64,000 nucleotides of DNA from positions 568,001 to 632,000 of the forward strand of contig CAWZYM010000283.1 of NCBI GenBank assembly GCA_963966185.1, read 5' to 3'. Positions 49,801 to 61,800 of this stretch are shown here, piece after piece (positions within the stretch are counted from its first letter, which is position 1; each line of letters opens with the position of its first letter). Below the pieces are notes generated by a model, which ran no database searches, had not been told where the DNA came from, and saw only the letters and a list, made by a program, of their open reading frames with translations. Position numbers and translations under genes: made by a program. Source of the DNA: Rhabditoides inermis. Lineage: Eukaryota; Nematoda; Chromadorea; Rhabditida; Rhabditidae.

Positions 49801-52430
49801 TTTTGCCGCATAACAAGCACACGTTGTAGATGTTCACAAGTTGTTTTGCCTGAAACCAGAACACCCCTTTTTCACGCGACCCGACTCCCACTCTGTACCC
49901 GAGAAGATTCTTCACAAAGTTCGTCCTCAAAAGTTGTTTTATTGGACACGTTTCACGCGAGATCAGTGCCGGGCATGGCGCCGAAACATTGCGCCGAAAA
50001 CTCTTTTTTTTTCGGCGCGAATGTTTCGGCAGCCGAAAGCACAGACACGTGTGCGTCCGCATATCTCACGCCATCCGAAGAATCGCATTCAACCTGTCTC
50101 TCTGGCCTTGTGGCTAGGGTAGTCGATGATTGTTTGCCAGGCGCGGGCTCGATTCCGGCTGCCATCAAAATTTTTTGCCGCATAACAAGCACACGTTGTA
50201 GATGTTCACAAGTTGTTTTGCCTGAAACCAGAACACCCCTTTTTCACGCGACCCGACTCCCACTCTGTACCCGAGAAGATTCTTCACAAAGTTCGTCCTC
50301 AAAAGTTGTTTTATTGGACACGTTTCACGCGAAGTCAGTGCCGGGCATGGCGCCGAAACATTGCGCCGAAAACTCTTATTTTCGGCACGAATGTTTCGGC
50401 AGCCGAAAGCACAGACACGTTTGCGTCCGCATATCTCACGCCATCCGAAGAATCGCATTCAACCTGTCTCTCTGGCCTTGTGGCTAGGGTGGTCGATGAT
50501 TGTTTGCCAGGCGCGGGCTCGATTCCGGCTGCCATCAAAATTTTTTGCCGCATAACAAGCACACGTTGTAGATGTTCACAAGTTGTTTTGCCTGAAACCA
50601 GAACACCCCGCTTTCCACGCGACCCGACTCCCACTCTGTACCCGAGAAGTTTCTTCACAAAGTTCATCCTCACAAGTTGTTTTATTGGACACGTTTCACG
50701 CGAGATCAGTGCCGGGCATGGCGCCGAAACATTGCGCCGAAAACTTTTATTTTCGGCGCGAATGTTTCGGCAGCCGAAAGCACAGACACGTGTGCGTCCG
50801 CATATCTGACGCCATCCGAAGAATCGCATTCAACCTGTCTCTCTGGCCTTGTGGCTAGGGTGGTCGATGATTGTTTGCCAGGCGCGGGCTCGATTCCGGC
50901 TGCCATCAAAAATTTTTGCCGCATAACAAGCACACGTTGTAGATGTTCACAAGTTGTTTTGCCTGAAACCAGAACACCCCGCTTTCCACGCGACCCGACT
51001 CCCACTCTGTACCCGAGAAGATTCTTCACAAAGTTCATCCTCACAAGTTGTTTTATTGGACACGTTTCACGCGAGATCAGTGCCGGGCATGGCGCCGAAA
51101 CATTGCGCCGAAAACTCTTTTTTTTTCGGCGCGAATGTTTCGGCAGCCGAAAGCACAGACACGTGTGCGTCCGCATATCTCACGCCATCCGAAGAATCGC
51201 ATTCAACCTGTCTCTCTGGCCTTGTGGCTAGGGTGGTCGATGATTGTTTGCCAGGCGCGGGCTCGATTCCGGCTGCCATCAAAAATTTTTTGCCGCATAA
51301 CAAGCACACGTTGTAGATGTTCACAAGTTGTTTTGCCTGAAACCAGAACACCCCGCTTTCCACGCGTCCCGACTCCCACTCTGTACCCGAGAAGATTCTT
51401 CACAAAGTTCATCCTCACAAGTTGTTTTATTGGACACGTTTCACGCGAGATCAGTGCCGGGCATGGCGCCGAAACATTGCGCCGAAAACTCTTTTTTTTC
51501 GGCGCGAATGTTTCGGCAGCCGAAAGCACAGACACGTGTGCGTCCGCATATCTCACGCCATCCGAAGAATCGCATTCAACCTGTCTCTCTGGCCTTGTGG
51601 CTAGGGTGGTCGATGATTGTTTGCCAGGCGCGGGCTCGATTCCGGCTGCCATCAAAATTTTTTGCCGCATAACAAGCACACGTTGTAGATGTTCACAAGT
51701 TGTTTTGCCTGAAACCAGAACACCCCGCTTTCCACGCGACCCGACTCCCACTCTGTACCCGAGAAGATTCTTCACAAAGTTCATCCTCACAAGTTGTTTT
51801 ATTGGACACGTTTCACGCGAGATCAGTGCCGGGCATGGCGCCGAAACATTGCGCCGAAAACTCTTTTTTTTTCGGCGCGAATGTTTCGGCAGCCGAAAGC
51901 ACAGACACGTGTGCGTCCGCATATCTCACGCCATCCGAAGAATCGCATTCAACCTGTCTCTCTGGCCTTGTGGCTAGGGTAGTCGATGATTGTTTGCCAG
52001 GCGCGGGCTCGATTCCGGCTGCCATCAAAAAATTTTTGCCGCATAACAAGCACACGTTGTAGATGTTCACAAGTTGTTTTGCCTGAAACCAGAACACCCC
52101 TTTTTCACGCGACCCGACTCCCACTCTGTACCCGAGAAGATTCTTCACAAAGTTCGTCCTCAAAAGTTGTTTTATTGGACACGTTTCACGCGAAGTCAGT
52201 GCCGGGCATGGCGCCGAAACATTGCGCCGAAAACTCTTATTTTCGGCGCGAATGTTTCGGCAGCCGAAAGCACAGACACGTTTGCGTCCGCATATCTCAC
52301 GCCATCCGAAGAATCGCATTCAACCTGTCTCTCTGGCCTTGTGGCTAGGGTGGTCGATGATTGTTTGCCAGGCGCGGGCTCGATTCCGGCTGCCATCAAA
52401 ATTTTTTGCCGCATAACAAGCACACGTTGT
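43900..52430 (+). repeat. T-tract-expanded subfamily with 1860-bp five-monomer repeat
   Basis: This block introduces variants rare or absent elsewhere: AACACCCCTTTTTCACGCG, GTTCGTCCTCAAAAG, CGCGAAGTCAG, ACACGTTTGCG, AGAAGTTTCTTC and AAAACTTTTATT. Expanded T runs also occur in the hairpin loop. Their order repeats at 1860-1861 bp: units at 45473/47333/49193, 45844/47704/49564, 46586/48446 and 46961/48821, then again in part from about 50210 to 52070. T expansion lifts unit lengths to 372-375 bp, which happens to keep reading frame over several units and produces long spurious open frames here. Confidence 0.85.
46653..46662 (+). repeat. Expanded T10 tract in the hairpin loop
   Basis: The usual loop CTCTTATTTT is replaced by an uninterrupted T10 run. 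Equivalent expansions are T8 at 37032-37039 and 44425-44432, T9 at 44797-44805, and T10 at 48513-48522 and 49631-49640. The likely route is loss of the interrupting A followed by replication slippage. The shorter T7 form near 39249, 40358 and 41835 looks like an intermediate. The left hairpin arm ends in A4, so extra T residues can re-register the stem. Confidence 0.85.
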
Positions 52431-54393
52431 AGATGTTCACAAGTTGTTTTGCCTGAAACCAGAACACCCCGCTTTCCACGCGACCCGACTCCCACTCTGT
52501 ACCCGAGAAGTTTCTTCACAAAGTTCATCCTCACAAGTTGTTTTATTGGACACGTTTCACGCGAGATCAGTGCCGGGCATGGCGCCGAAACATTGCGCCG
52601 AAAACTTTTATTTTCGGCGCGAATGTTTCGGCAGCCGAAAGCACAGACACGTGTGCGTCCGCATATCTCACGCCATCCGAAGAATCGCATTCAACCTGTC
52701 TCTCTGGCCTTGTGGCTAGGGTGGTCGATGATTGTTTGCCAGGCGCGGGCTCGATTCCGGCTGCCATCAAAAATTTTTGCCGCATAACAAGCACACGTTG
52801 TAGATGTTCACAAGTTGTTTTGCCTGAAACCAGAACACCCCGCTTTCCACGCGACCCGACTCCCACTCTGTACCCGAGAAGATTCTTCACAAAGTTCATC
52901 CTCACAAGTTGTTTTATTGGACACGTTTCACGCGAGATCAGTGCCGGGCATGGCGCCGAAACATTGCGCCGAAAACTCTTATTTTCGGCGCGAATGTTTC
53001 GGCAGCCGAAAGCACAGACACGTGTGCTTCCGCATATCTCACGCCATCCGAAGAATCGCATTCAACCTGTCTCTCTGGCTTTGTGGCTAGGGTGGTCGAT
53101 GATTGTTTGCCAGGCGCGGGCTCGATTCCGGCTGCCATCAAAAATTTTTGCCGCATAACAAGCACACGTTGTAGATGTTCACAAGTTGTTTTGTCTGAAA
53201 CCAGAACACCCCGCTTTCCACGCGACCCGACTCCCACTCTGTACCCGAGAAGATTCTTCACAAAGTTCATCCTCACAAGTTGTTTTATTGGACACGTTTC
53301 ACGCGAGATCAGTGCCGGGCATGGCGCCGAAACATTGCGCCAAAAACTCTTATTTTCGGCGCGAATGTTTCGGCAGCCGAAAGCACAGACACGTGTGCGT
53401 CCGCATATCTCACGCCATCCGAAGAATCGCATTCAACCTGTCTCTCTGGCCTTGTGGCGAGGGTGGTCGATGATTGTTTGCCAGGCGCGGACTCGATTCC
53501 GGCTGCCATCAAAAACTTTTGCCGCATAACAAGCACACGTTGTAGATGTTCACAAGTTGTTTTGCCTGAAACCAGAACACCCCGCTTTCCACGCGACCCG
53601 ACTCCCACTCTGTACCCGAGAAGATTCTTCACAAAGTTCATCCTCACAAGTTGTTTTATTGGACACGTTTCACGCGAGATCAGTGCCGGGCATGGCGCCG
53701 AAACATTGCGCCGAAAACTCCTTTTTTCGGCGCGAATGTTTCGGCAGCCGAAAGCACAGACACGTGTGCGTCCGCATATCTCACGCCATCCGAAGAATCG
53801 CAATCAACCTGTCTCTCTAGCCTTGTGGCTAGGATGGTCGATGATTGTTTGCCAGGCGCGGGCTCGATTCCGGCTGCCATCAATTTTTTTGCCGCATAAC
53901 AAGCACACGTTGTAGATGTTCACAAGTTGTTTTGCCTGAAACCAGAACACCCCGCTTTCCACGCGACCCGACTCCCACTCTGTACCCGAGAAGATTCTTC
54001 ACAAAGTTCATCCTCACAAGTTGTTTTATTGGACACGTTTCACGCGAGATCAGTGCCGGGCATGGCGCCGAAACATTGCGCCAAAAACTCTTATTTTCGG
54101 CGCGAATGTTTCGGCAGCCGAAAGCACAGACACGTGTGCGTCCGCATATCTCACGCCATCCAAAGAATCGCAATCAACCTGTCTCTCTAGCCTTGTGGCT
54201 AGGATGGTCGATGATTGTTTGCCAGGCGCGGGCTCGATTCCGGCTGCCATCAATTTTTTTGCCGCATAACAAGCACACGTTGTAGATGTTCACAAGTTGT
54301 TTTGCCTGAAACCAGAACACCCCGCTTTCCACGCGACCCGACTCCCACTCTGTACCCGAGAAGATTCTTCACAAAGTTCATCCTCACAAGTTG

Positions 54394-54508
54394 TTTTATT
54401 GGACACGTTTCACGCGAGATCAGTGCCGGGCATGGCGCCGAAACCTTGCTCCCCGACTCCCACTCTGTACCCGAGAAGATTCTTCACAAAGTTCATCCTC
54501 ACAAGTTG
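54394..54508 (+). repeat. Truncated 115-bp monomer, copy 1
   Basis: The unit starts normally (TTTTATTGG to GCGCCGAAAC). It then jumps from CTTGCTCC, equivalent to offset about 59, directly into CCGACTCCCACTCTG, equivalent to offset about 315. About 256 bp are lost, including the hairpin's right arm and the whole tRNA-like module. The bases just before the junction also carry two substitutions relative to other units. A CC shared by both sides is the only visible microhomology. Confidence 0.92.
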
Positions 54509-55617
54509 TTTTATTGGACACGTTTCACGCGAGATCAGTGCCGGGCATGGCGCCGAAACATTGCGCCGAAAACTCTTTGTTTCGGCGCGAATGTTTCGGC
54601 AGCCGAAAGCACAGACACGTGTGCGTCCGCATATCTCACGCCATCCGAAGAATCGCAATCAACCTGTCTCTCTAGCCTTGTGGCTAGCATGGTCGATGAT
54701 TGTTTGCCAGGCGCGGGCTCGATTCCGGCTGCCATCTTTTTTTTGCCGCATAACAAGCACACGTTGTAGATGTTCACAAGTTGTTTTGCCTGGAACCAGA
54801 ACACCCCGCTTTCCACGCGACCCGACTCCCACTCTGTACCCGAGAAGATTCTTCACAAAGTTCATCCTCACAAGTTCTTTTATTGGACACGTTTCACGCG
54901 AGATCAGTGCCGGGCATGGCGCCGAAACATTGCGCCGAAAACTCTTATTTTCGGCGCGAATGTTTCGGCAGCCGAAAGCACAGACACGTGTGCGTCCGCA
55001 TATCTCACGCCATCCGAAGAATCGCAATCAACCTGTCTCTCTAGCCTTGTGGCTAGGATGGTCGATGATTGTTTGCCAGGCGCGGGCTCGATTCCGGCTG
55101 CCATCAATTTTTTTGCCGCATAACAAGCACACGTTGTAGATGTTCACAAGTTGTTTTGCCTGAAACCAGAACACCCCGCTTTCCACGCGACCCGACTCCC
55201 ACTCTGTACCCGAGAAGATTCTTCACAAAGTTCATCCTCACAAGTTGTTTTATTGGACACGTTTCACGCGAGATCAGTGCCGGGCATGGCGCCGAAACAT
55301 TGCGCCAAAAACTCTTATTTTCGGCGCGAATGTTTCGGCAGCCGAAAGCACAGACACGTGTGCGTCCGCATATCTCACGCCATCCAAAGAATCGCAATCA
55401 ACCTGTCTCTCTAGCCTTGTGGCTAGGATGGTCGATGATTGTTTGCCAGGCGCGGGCTCGATTCCGGCTGCCATCAATTTTTTTGCCGCATAACAAGCAC
55501 ACGTTGTAGATGTTCACAAGTTGTTTTGCCTGAAACCAGAACACCCCGCTTTCCACGCGACCCGACTCCCACTCTGTACCCGAGAAGATTCTTCACAAAG
55601 TTCATCCTCACAAGTTG

Positions 55618-55732
55618 TTTTATTGGACACGTTTCACGCGAGATCAGTGCCGGGCATGGCGCCGAAACCTTGCTCCCCGACTCCCACTCTGTACCCGAGA
55701 AGATTCTTCACAAAGTTCATCCTCACAAGTTG
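55618..55732 (+). repeat. Truncated 115-bp monomer, copy 2
   Basis: Same 115-bp structure and same junction sequence as the unit at 54394, lying 1224 bp downstream of it. An identical breakpoint means one deletion event followed by copying, not independent deletions. It marks the inner 1224-bp duplication. Confidence 0.92.
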
Positions 55733-57956
55733 TTTTATTGGACACGTTTCACGCGAGATCAGTGCCGGGCATGGCGCCGAAACATTGCGCCGAAAACTCT
55801 TTGTTTCGGCGCGAATGTTTCGGCAGCCGAAAGCACAGACACGTGTGCGTCCGCATATCTCACGCCATCCGAAGAATCGCAATCAACCTGTCTCTCTAGC
55901 CTTGTGGCTAGCATGGTCGATGATTGTTTGCCAGGCGCGGGCTCGATTCCGGCTGCCATCAAAATTTTTTGCCGCATAACAAGCACACGTTGTAGATGTT
56001 CACAAGTTGTTTTGCCTGAAACCAGAACACCCCGCTTTCCACGCGACCCGACTCCCACTCTGTACCCGAGAAGTTTCTTCACAAAGTTCATCCTCACAAG
56101 TTGTTTTATTGGACACGTTTCACGCGAGATCAGTGCCGGGCATGGCGCCGAAACATTGCGCCGAAAACTTTTATTTTCGGCGCGAATGTTTCGGCAGCCG
56201 AAAGCACAGACACGTGTGCGTCCGCATATCTCACGCCATCCGAAGAATCGCATTCAACCTGTCTCTCTGGCCTTGTGGCTAGGGTGGTCGATGATTGTTT
56301 GCCAGGCGCGGGCTCGATTCCGGCTGCCATCAAAAATTTTTGCCGCATAACAAGCACACGTTGTAGATGTTCACAAGTTGTTTTGCCTGAAACCAGAACA
56401 CCCCGCTTTCCACGCGACCCGACTCCCACTCTGTACCCGAGAAGATTCTTCACAAAGTTCATCCTCACAAGTTGTTTTATTGGACACGTTTCACGCGAGA
56501 TCAGTGCCGGGCATGGCGCCGAAACATTGCGCCGAAAACTCTTATTTTCGGCGCGAATGTTTCGGCAGCCGAAAGCACAGACACGTGTGCTTCCGCATAT
56601 CTCACGCCATCCGAAGAATCGCATTCAACCTGTCTCTCTGGCTTTGTGGCTAGGGTGGTCGATGATTGTTTGCCAGGCGCGGGCTCGATTCCGGCTGCCA
56701 TCAAAAATTTTTGCCGCATAACAAGCACACGTTGTAGATGTTCACAAGTTGTTTTGTCTGAAACCAGAACACCCCGCTTTCCACGCGACCCGACTCCCAC
56801 TCTGTACCCGAGAAGATTCTTCACAAAGTTCATCCTCACAAGTTGTTTTATTGGACACGTTTCACGCGAGATCAGTGCCGGGCATGGCGCCGAAACATTG
56901 CGCCAAAAACTCTTATTTTCGGCGCGAATGTTTCGGCAGCCGAAAGCACAGACACGTGTGCGTCCGCATATCTCACGCCATCCGAAGAATCGCATTCAAC
57001 CTGTCTCTCTGGCCTTGTGGCGAGGGTGGTCGATGATTGTTTGCCAGGCGCGGACTCGATTCCGGCTGCCATCAAAAACTTTTGCCGCATAACAAGCACA
57101 CGTTGTAGATGTTCACAAGTTGTTTTGCCTGAAACCAGAACACCCCGCTTTCCACGCGACCCGACTCCCACTCTGTACCCGAGAAGATTCTTCACAAAGT
57201 TCATCCTCACAAGTTGTTTTATTGGACACGTTTCACGCGAGATCAGTGCCGGGCATGGCGCCGAAACATTGCGCCGAAAACTCCTTTTTTCGGCGCGAAT
57301 GTTTCGGCAGCCGAAAGCACAGACACGTGTGCGTCCGCATATCTCACGCCATCCGAAGAATCGCAATCAACCTGTCTCTCTAGCCTTGTGGCTAGGATGG
57401 TCGATGATTGTTTGCCAGGCGCGGGCTCGATTCCGGCTGCCATCAATTTTTTTGCCGCATAACAAGCACACGTTGTAGATGTTCACAAGTTGTTTTGCCT
57501 GAAACCAGAACACCCCGCTTTCCACGCGACCCGACTCCCACTCTGTACCCGAGAAGATTCTTCACAAAGTTCATCCTCACAAGTTGTTTTATTGGACACG
57601 TTTCACGCGAGATCAGTGCCGGGCATGGCGCCGAAACATTGCGCCAAAAACTCTTATTTTCGGCGCGAATGTTTCGGCAGCCGAAAGCACAGACACGTGT
57701 GCGTCCGCATATCTCACGCCATCCAAAGAATCGCAATCAACCTGTCTCTCTAGCCTTGTGGCTAGGATGGTCGATGATTGTTTGCCAGGCGCGGGCTCGA
57801 TTCCGGCTGCCATCAATTTTTTTGCCGCATAACAAGCACACGTTGTAGATGTTCACAAGTTGTTTTGCCTGAAACCAGAACACCCCGCTTTCCACGCGAC
57901 CCGACTCCCACTCTGTACCCGAGAAGATTCTTCACAAAGTTCATCCTCACAAGTTG

Positions 57957-58071
57957 TTTTATTGGACACGTTTCACGCGAGATCAGTGCCGGGCATGGCG
58001 CCGAAACCTTGCTCCCCGACTCCCACTCTGTACCCGAGAAGATTCTTCACAAAGTTCATCCTCACAAGTTG
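57957..58071 (+). repeat. Truncated 115-bp monomer, copy 3
   Basis: Same junction again, 3563 bp downstream of copy 1. It was carried by the larger higher-order duplication. The full-length unit near 60341 has the same GAAACCTTGC substitution without the deletion and could represent the pre-deletion parent type. Confidence 0.92.
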
Positions 58072-58800
58072 TTTTATTGGACACGTTTCACGCGAGATCA
58101 GTGCCGGGCATGGCGCCGAAACATTGCGCCGAAAACTCTTTGTTTCGGCGCGAATGTTTCGGCAGCCGAAAGCACAGACACGTGTGCGTCCGCATATCTC
58201 ACGCCATCCGAAGAATCGCAATCAACCTGTCTCTCTAGCCTTGTGGCTAGCATGGTCGATGATTGTTTGCCAGGCGCGGGCTCGATTCCGGCTGCCATCT
58301 TTTTTTTGCCGCATAACAAGCACACGTTGTAGATGTTCACAAGTTGTTTTGCCTGGAACCAGAACACCCCGCTTTCCACGCGACCCGACTCCCACTCTGT
58401 ACCCGAGAAGATTCTTCACAAAGTTCATCCTCACAAGTTCTTTTATTGGACACGTTTCACGCGAGATCAGTGCCGGGCATGGCGCCGAAACATTGCGCCG
58501 AAAACTCTTATTTTCGGCGCGAATGTTTCGGCAGCCGAAAGCACAGACACGTGTGCGTCCGCATATCTCACGCCATCCGAAGAATCGCAATCAACCTGTC
58601 TCTCTAGCCTTGTGGCTAGGATGGTCGATGATTGTTTGCCAGGCGCGGGCTCGATTCCGGCTGCCATCAATTTTTTTGCCGCATAACAAGCACACGTTGT
58701 AGATGTTCACAAGTTGTTTTGCCTGAAACCAGAACACCCCGCTTTCCACGCGACCCGACTCCCACTCTGTACCCGAGAAGATTCTTCACAAAGTTCATCC

Positions 58801-61800
58801 TCACAAGTTGTTTTATTGGACACGTTTCACGCGAGATCAGTGCCGGGCATGGCGCCGAAACATTGCGCCGAAAACTCTTATTTTCGGCGCGAATGTTTCG
58901 GCAGCCGAAAGCACAGACACGTGTGCGTCCGCATATCTCACGCCATCCGAAGAATCGCATTCAACCTGTCTCTCTGGCCTTGTGGCTAGGGTGGTCGATG
59001 ATTGTTTGCCAGGCGCGGGCTCGATTCCGGCTGCCATCAAAAATTTTTGCCGCATAACAAGCACACGTTGTAGATGTTCACAAGTTGTTTTGCCTGAAAC
59101 CAGAACACCCCGTTTTCCACGCGACCCGACTCCCACTCTGTACCCGAGAAGATTCTTCACAAAGTTCATCCTCACAAGTTGTTTTATTGGACACGTTTCA
59201 CGCGAAATCAGTGCCGGGCATGGCGCCGAAACATTGCGCCGAAAACTCTTATTTTCGGCGCGAATGTTTCGGCAGCCGAAAGCACAGACACGTGTGCGTC
59301 CGCATATCTCACGCCATCCGAAGAATCGCATTCAACCTGTCTCTCTGGCCTTGTGGCTAGGGTGGTCGATGATTGTTTGCCAGGCGCGGACTCGATTCCG
59401 GCTGCCATCAAAAATTTTTGCCGCATAACAAGCACACGTTGTAGATGTTCACAAGTTGTTTTGCCTGAAACCAGAACACCCCGCTTTCCACGCGACCCGA
59501 CTCCCACTCTGTACCCGAGAAGATTCTTCACAAAGTTCATCCTCACAAGTTGTTTTATTGGACACGTTTCACGCGAGATCAGTGCCGGGCATGTCGCCGA
59601 AACATTGCGCCGAAAACTCCTTTTTTCGGCGCGAATGTTTCGGCAGCCGAAGGCACAGACACGTGTGCGTCCGCATATCTCACGCCATCCAAAGAATCGC
59701 AATCAACCTGTCTCTCTAGCCTTGTGGCTAGGATGGTCGATGATTGTTTGCCAGGCGCGGGCTCGATTCCGGCTGCCATCAAAATTTTTTGCCGCATAAC
59801 AAGCACACGTTGTAGATGTTAACAAGTTGTTTTGCCTGAAACCAGAACACCCCGCTTTCCACGCGACCCGACTCCCACTCTGTACCCGAGAAGATTCTTC
59901 ACAAAGTTCATCCTCACAAGTTGTTTTATTGGACACTTTCACGCGAGATCAGTGCCGGGCATGGCGCCGAAACATTGCGCCGAAAACTCCTTTTTTCGGC
60001 GCGAATGTTTCGGCAGCCGAAGGCACAGACACGTGTGCGTCCGAATATCTCACGCCATCCAAAGAATCGCAATCAACCTGTCTCTCTAGCCTTGTGGCTA
60101 GGATGGTCGATGATTGTTTGCCAGGCGCGGGCTCGATTCCGGCTGCCGTCAAAAAATTTTGCCGCATAACAAGCACACGTTGTAGATGTTCACAAGTTGT
60201 TTTGCCTGAAACCAGAACAAACCGCTTTCCACGCGACCCGACTCCCACTCTGTACCCGAGAAGATTCTTCACAAAGTTCATCCTCACAAGTTGTTTTATT
60301 GGACACGTTTCACGCGAGATCAGTGCCGGGCATGGCGCCGAAACCTTGCGCCGAAAACTCTTATTTTCGGCGCGAATGTTTCGGCAGCCGAAAGCACAGA
60401 CACGTGTGCGTCCGCATATCTCACGCCACCCGAAGAATCGCATTCAACCTGTCTCTCTGGCCTTGTGGCTAGGGTGGTCGATGATTGTTTGCCAGGCGCG
60501 GGCTCGATTCCGGCTGCCATCAAAGATTTTTTGCCGCATAACAAGCACACGTTGTAGATGTTCACAAGTTGTTTTGCCTGAAACCAGAACACCCCGCTTT
60601 CCACGCGACCCGACTCCCACTCTGTACCCGAGAAGATTCTTCACAAAGTTCATCCTCACAAGTTGTTTTATTGGACACGTTTCACGCGAGATCAGTGCCG
60701 GGCATGGCGCCGAAACATTGCGCCGAAAACTTTTATTTTCGGCGCGAATGTTTCGGCAGCCGAAAGCACAGACACGTGTGCGTCCGCATATCTCACGCCA
60801 TCCGAAGAATCGCATTCAACCTGTCTCTCTGGCTTTGTGGCTAGGGTGGTCGATGATTGTTTGCTAGGCGCGGGCTCGATTCCGGCTGCCATCAATTTTT
60901 TTGCCGCATAACAAGCACACGTTGTAGATGTTCACAAGTTGTTTTGCCTGAAACCAGAACACCCCGCTTTCCACGCGACCCGACTCCCACTCTGTACCCG
61001 AGAAGATTCTTCACAAAGTTCATCCTCACAAGTTGTTTTATTGGACACGTTTCACGCGAGATCAGTGCCGGGCATGGCGCCGAAACATTGCGCCGAAAAC
61101 TCTTATTTTCGGCGCGAATGTTTCGGCAGCCGAAAGCACAGACACGTGTGCGTCCGCATATCTCACGCCATCCAAAGATTCGCAATCAACCTGTCTCTCT
61201 ATCCTTGTGGCTAGGATGGTCTATGATTATTTGCCAGGCGCGGGCTTGATTCCGGCTGCCATCAAAAGTTTTTGCCGCATAACAAGCACACGTTGTAGAT
61301 GTTCACAAGTTGTTTTGCCTGAAACCAGAACACCCTTTCCACGCGACCCGACTCCCACTCTGTACCCGAGAAGATTCTTCACAAAGTTCATCCTCACAAG
61401 TTGTTTTATTGGACACGTTTCACGCGAGATCAGTGCCGGGCATGGCGCCGAAACATTGCGCCGAAAACTCTTTGTTTCGGCGCGAATGTTTCGGCAGCCG
61501 AAAGCACAGACACGTGTGCGTCCGCATATCTCACGCCATCCGAAGAATCGCAATCAACCTGTCTCTCTAGCCTTGTGGCTAGCATGGTCGATGATTGTTT
61601 GCCAGGCGCGGGCTCGATTCCGGCTGCCATCTTTTTTTTTGCCGCATAACAAGCACACGTTGTAGATGTTCACAAGTTGTTTTGCCTGGAACCAGAACAC
61701 CCCGCTTTCCACGCGACCCGACTCCCACTCTGTACCCGAGAAGATTCTTCACAAAGTTCATCCTCACAAGTTCTTTTATTGGACACGTTTCACGCGAGAT

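Larger units (their letters stand above)
52440..58800 (+). repeat. 3563-bp higher-order repeat with an inner 1224-bp duplication
   Basis: Units from about 52444 recur from about 56007 in the same order through about 55150/58713, an offset of 3563 bp. Shared variants are AGAAGTTTCTTC, GTGTGCTTCCG, TCTGGCTTTGTGG, TTTTGTCTGAAACC, GCGCCAAAAAC, TTGTGGCGAGG, A5CT4, CTCCTTTTTTCGG and a truncated monomer. Inside copy 1, about 53927-55150 is duplicated at an offset of 1224 bp (about 55151-55900). That adds a third truncated monomer and shows amplification at two scales. Confidence 0.88.
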
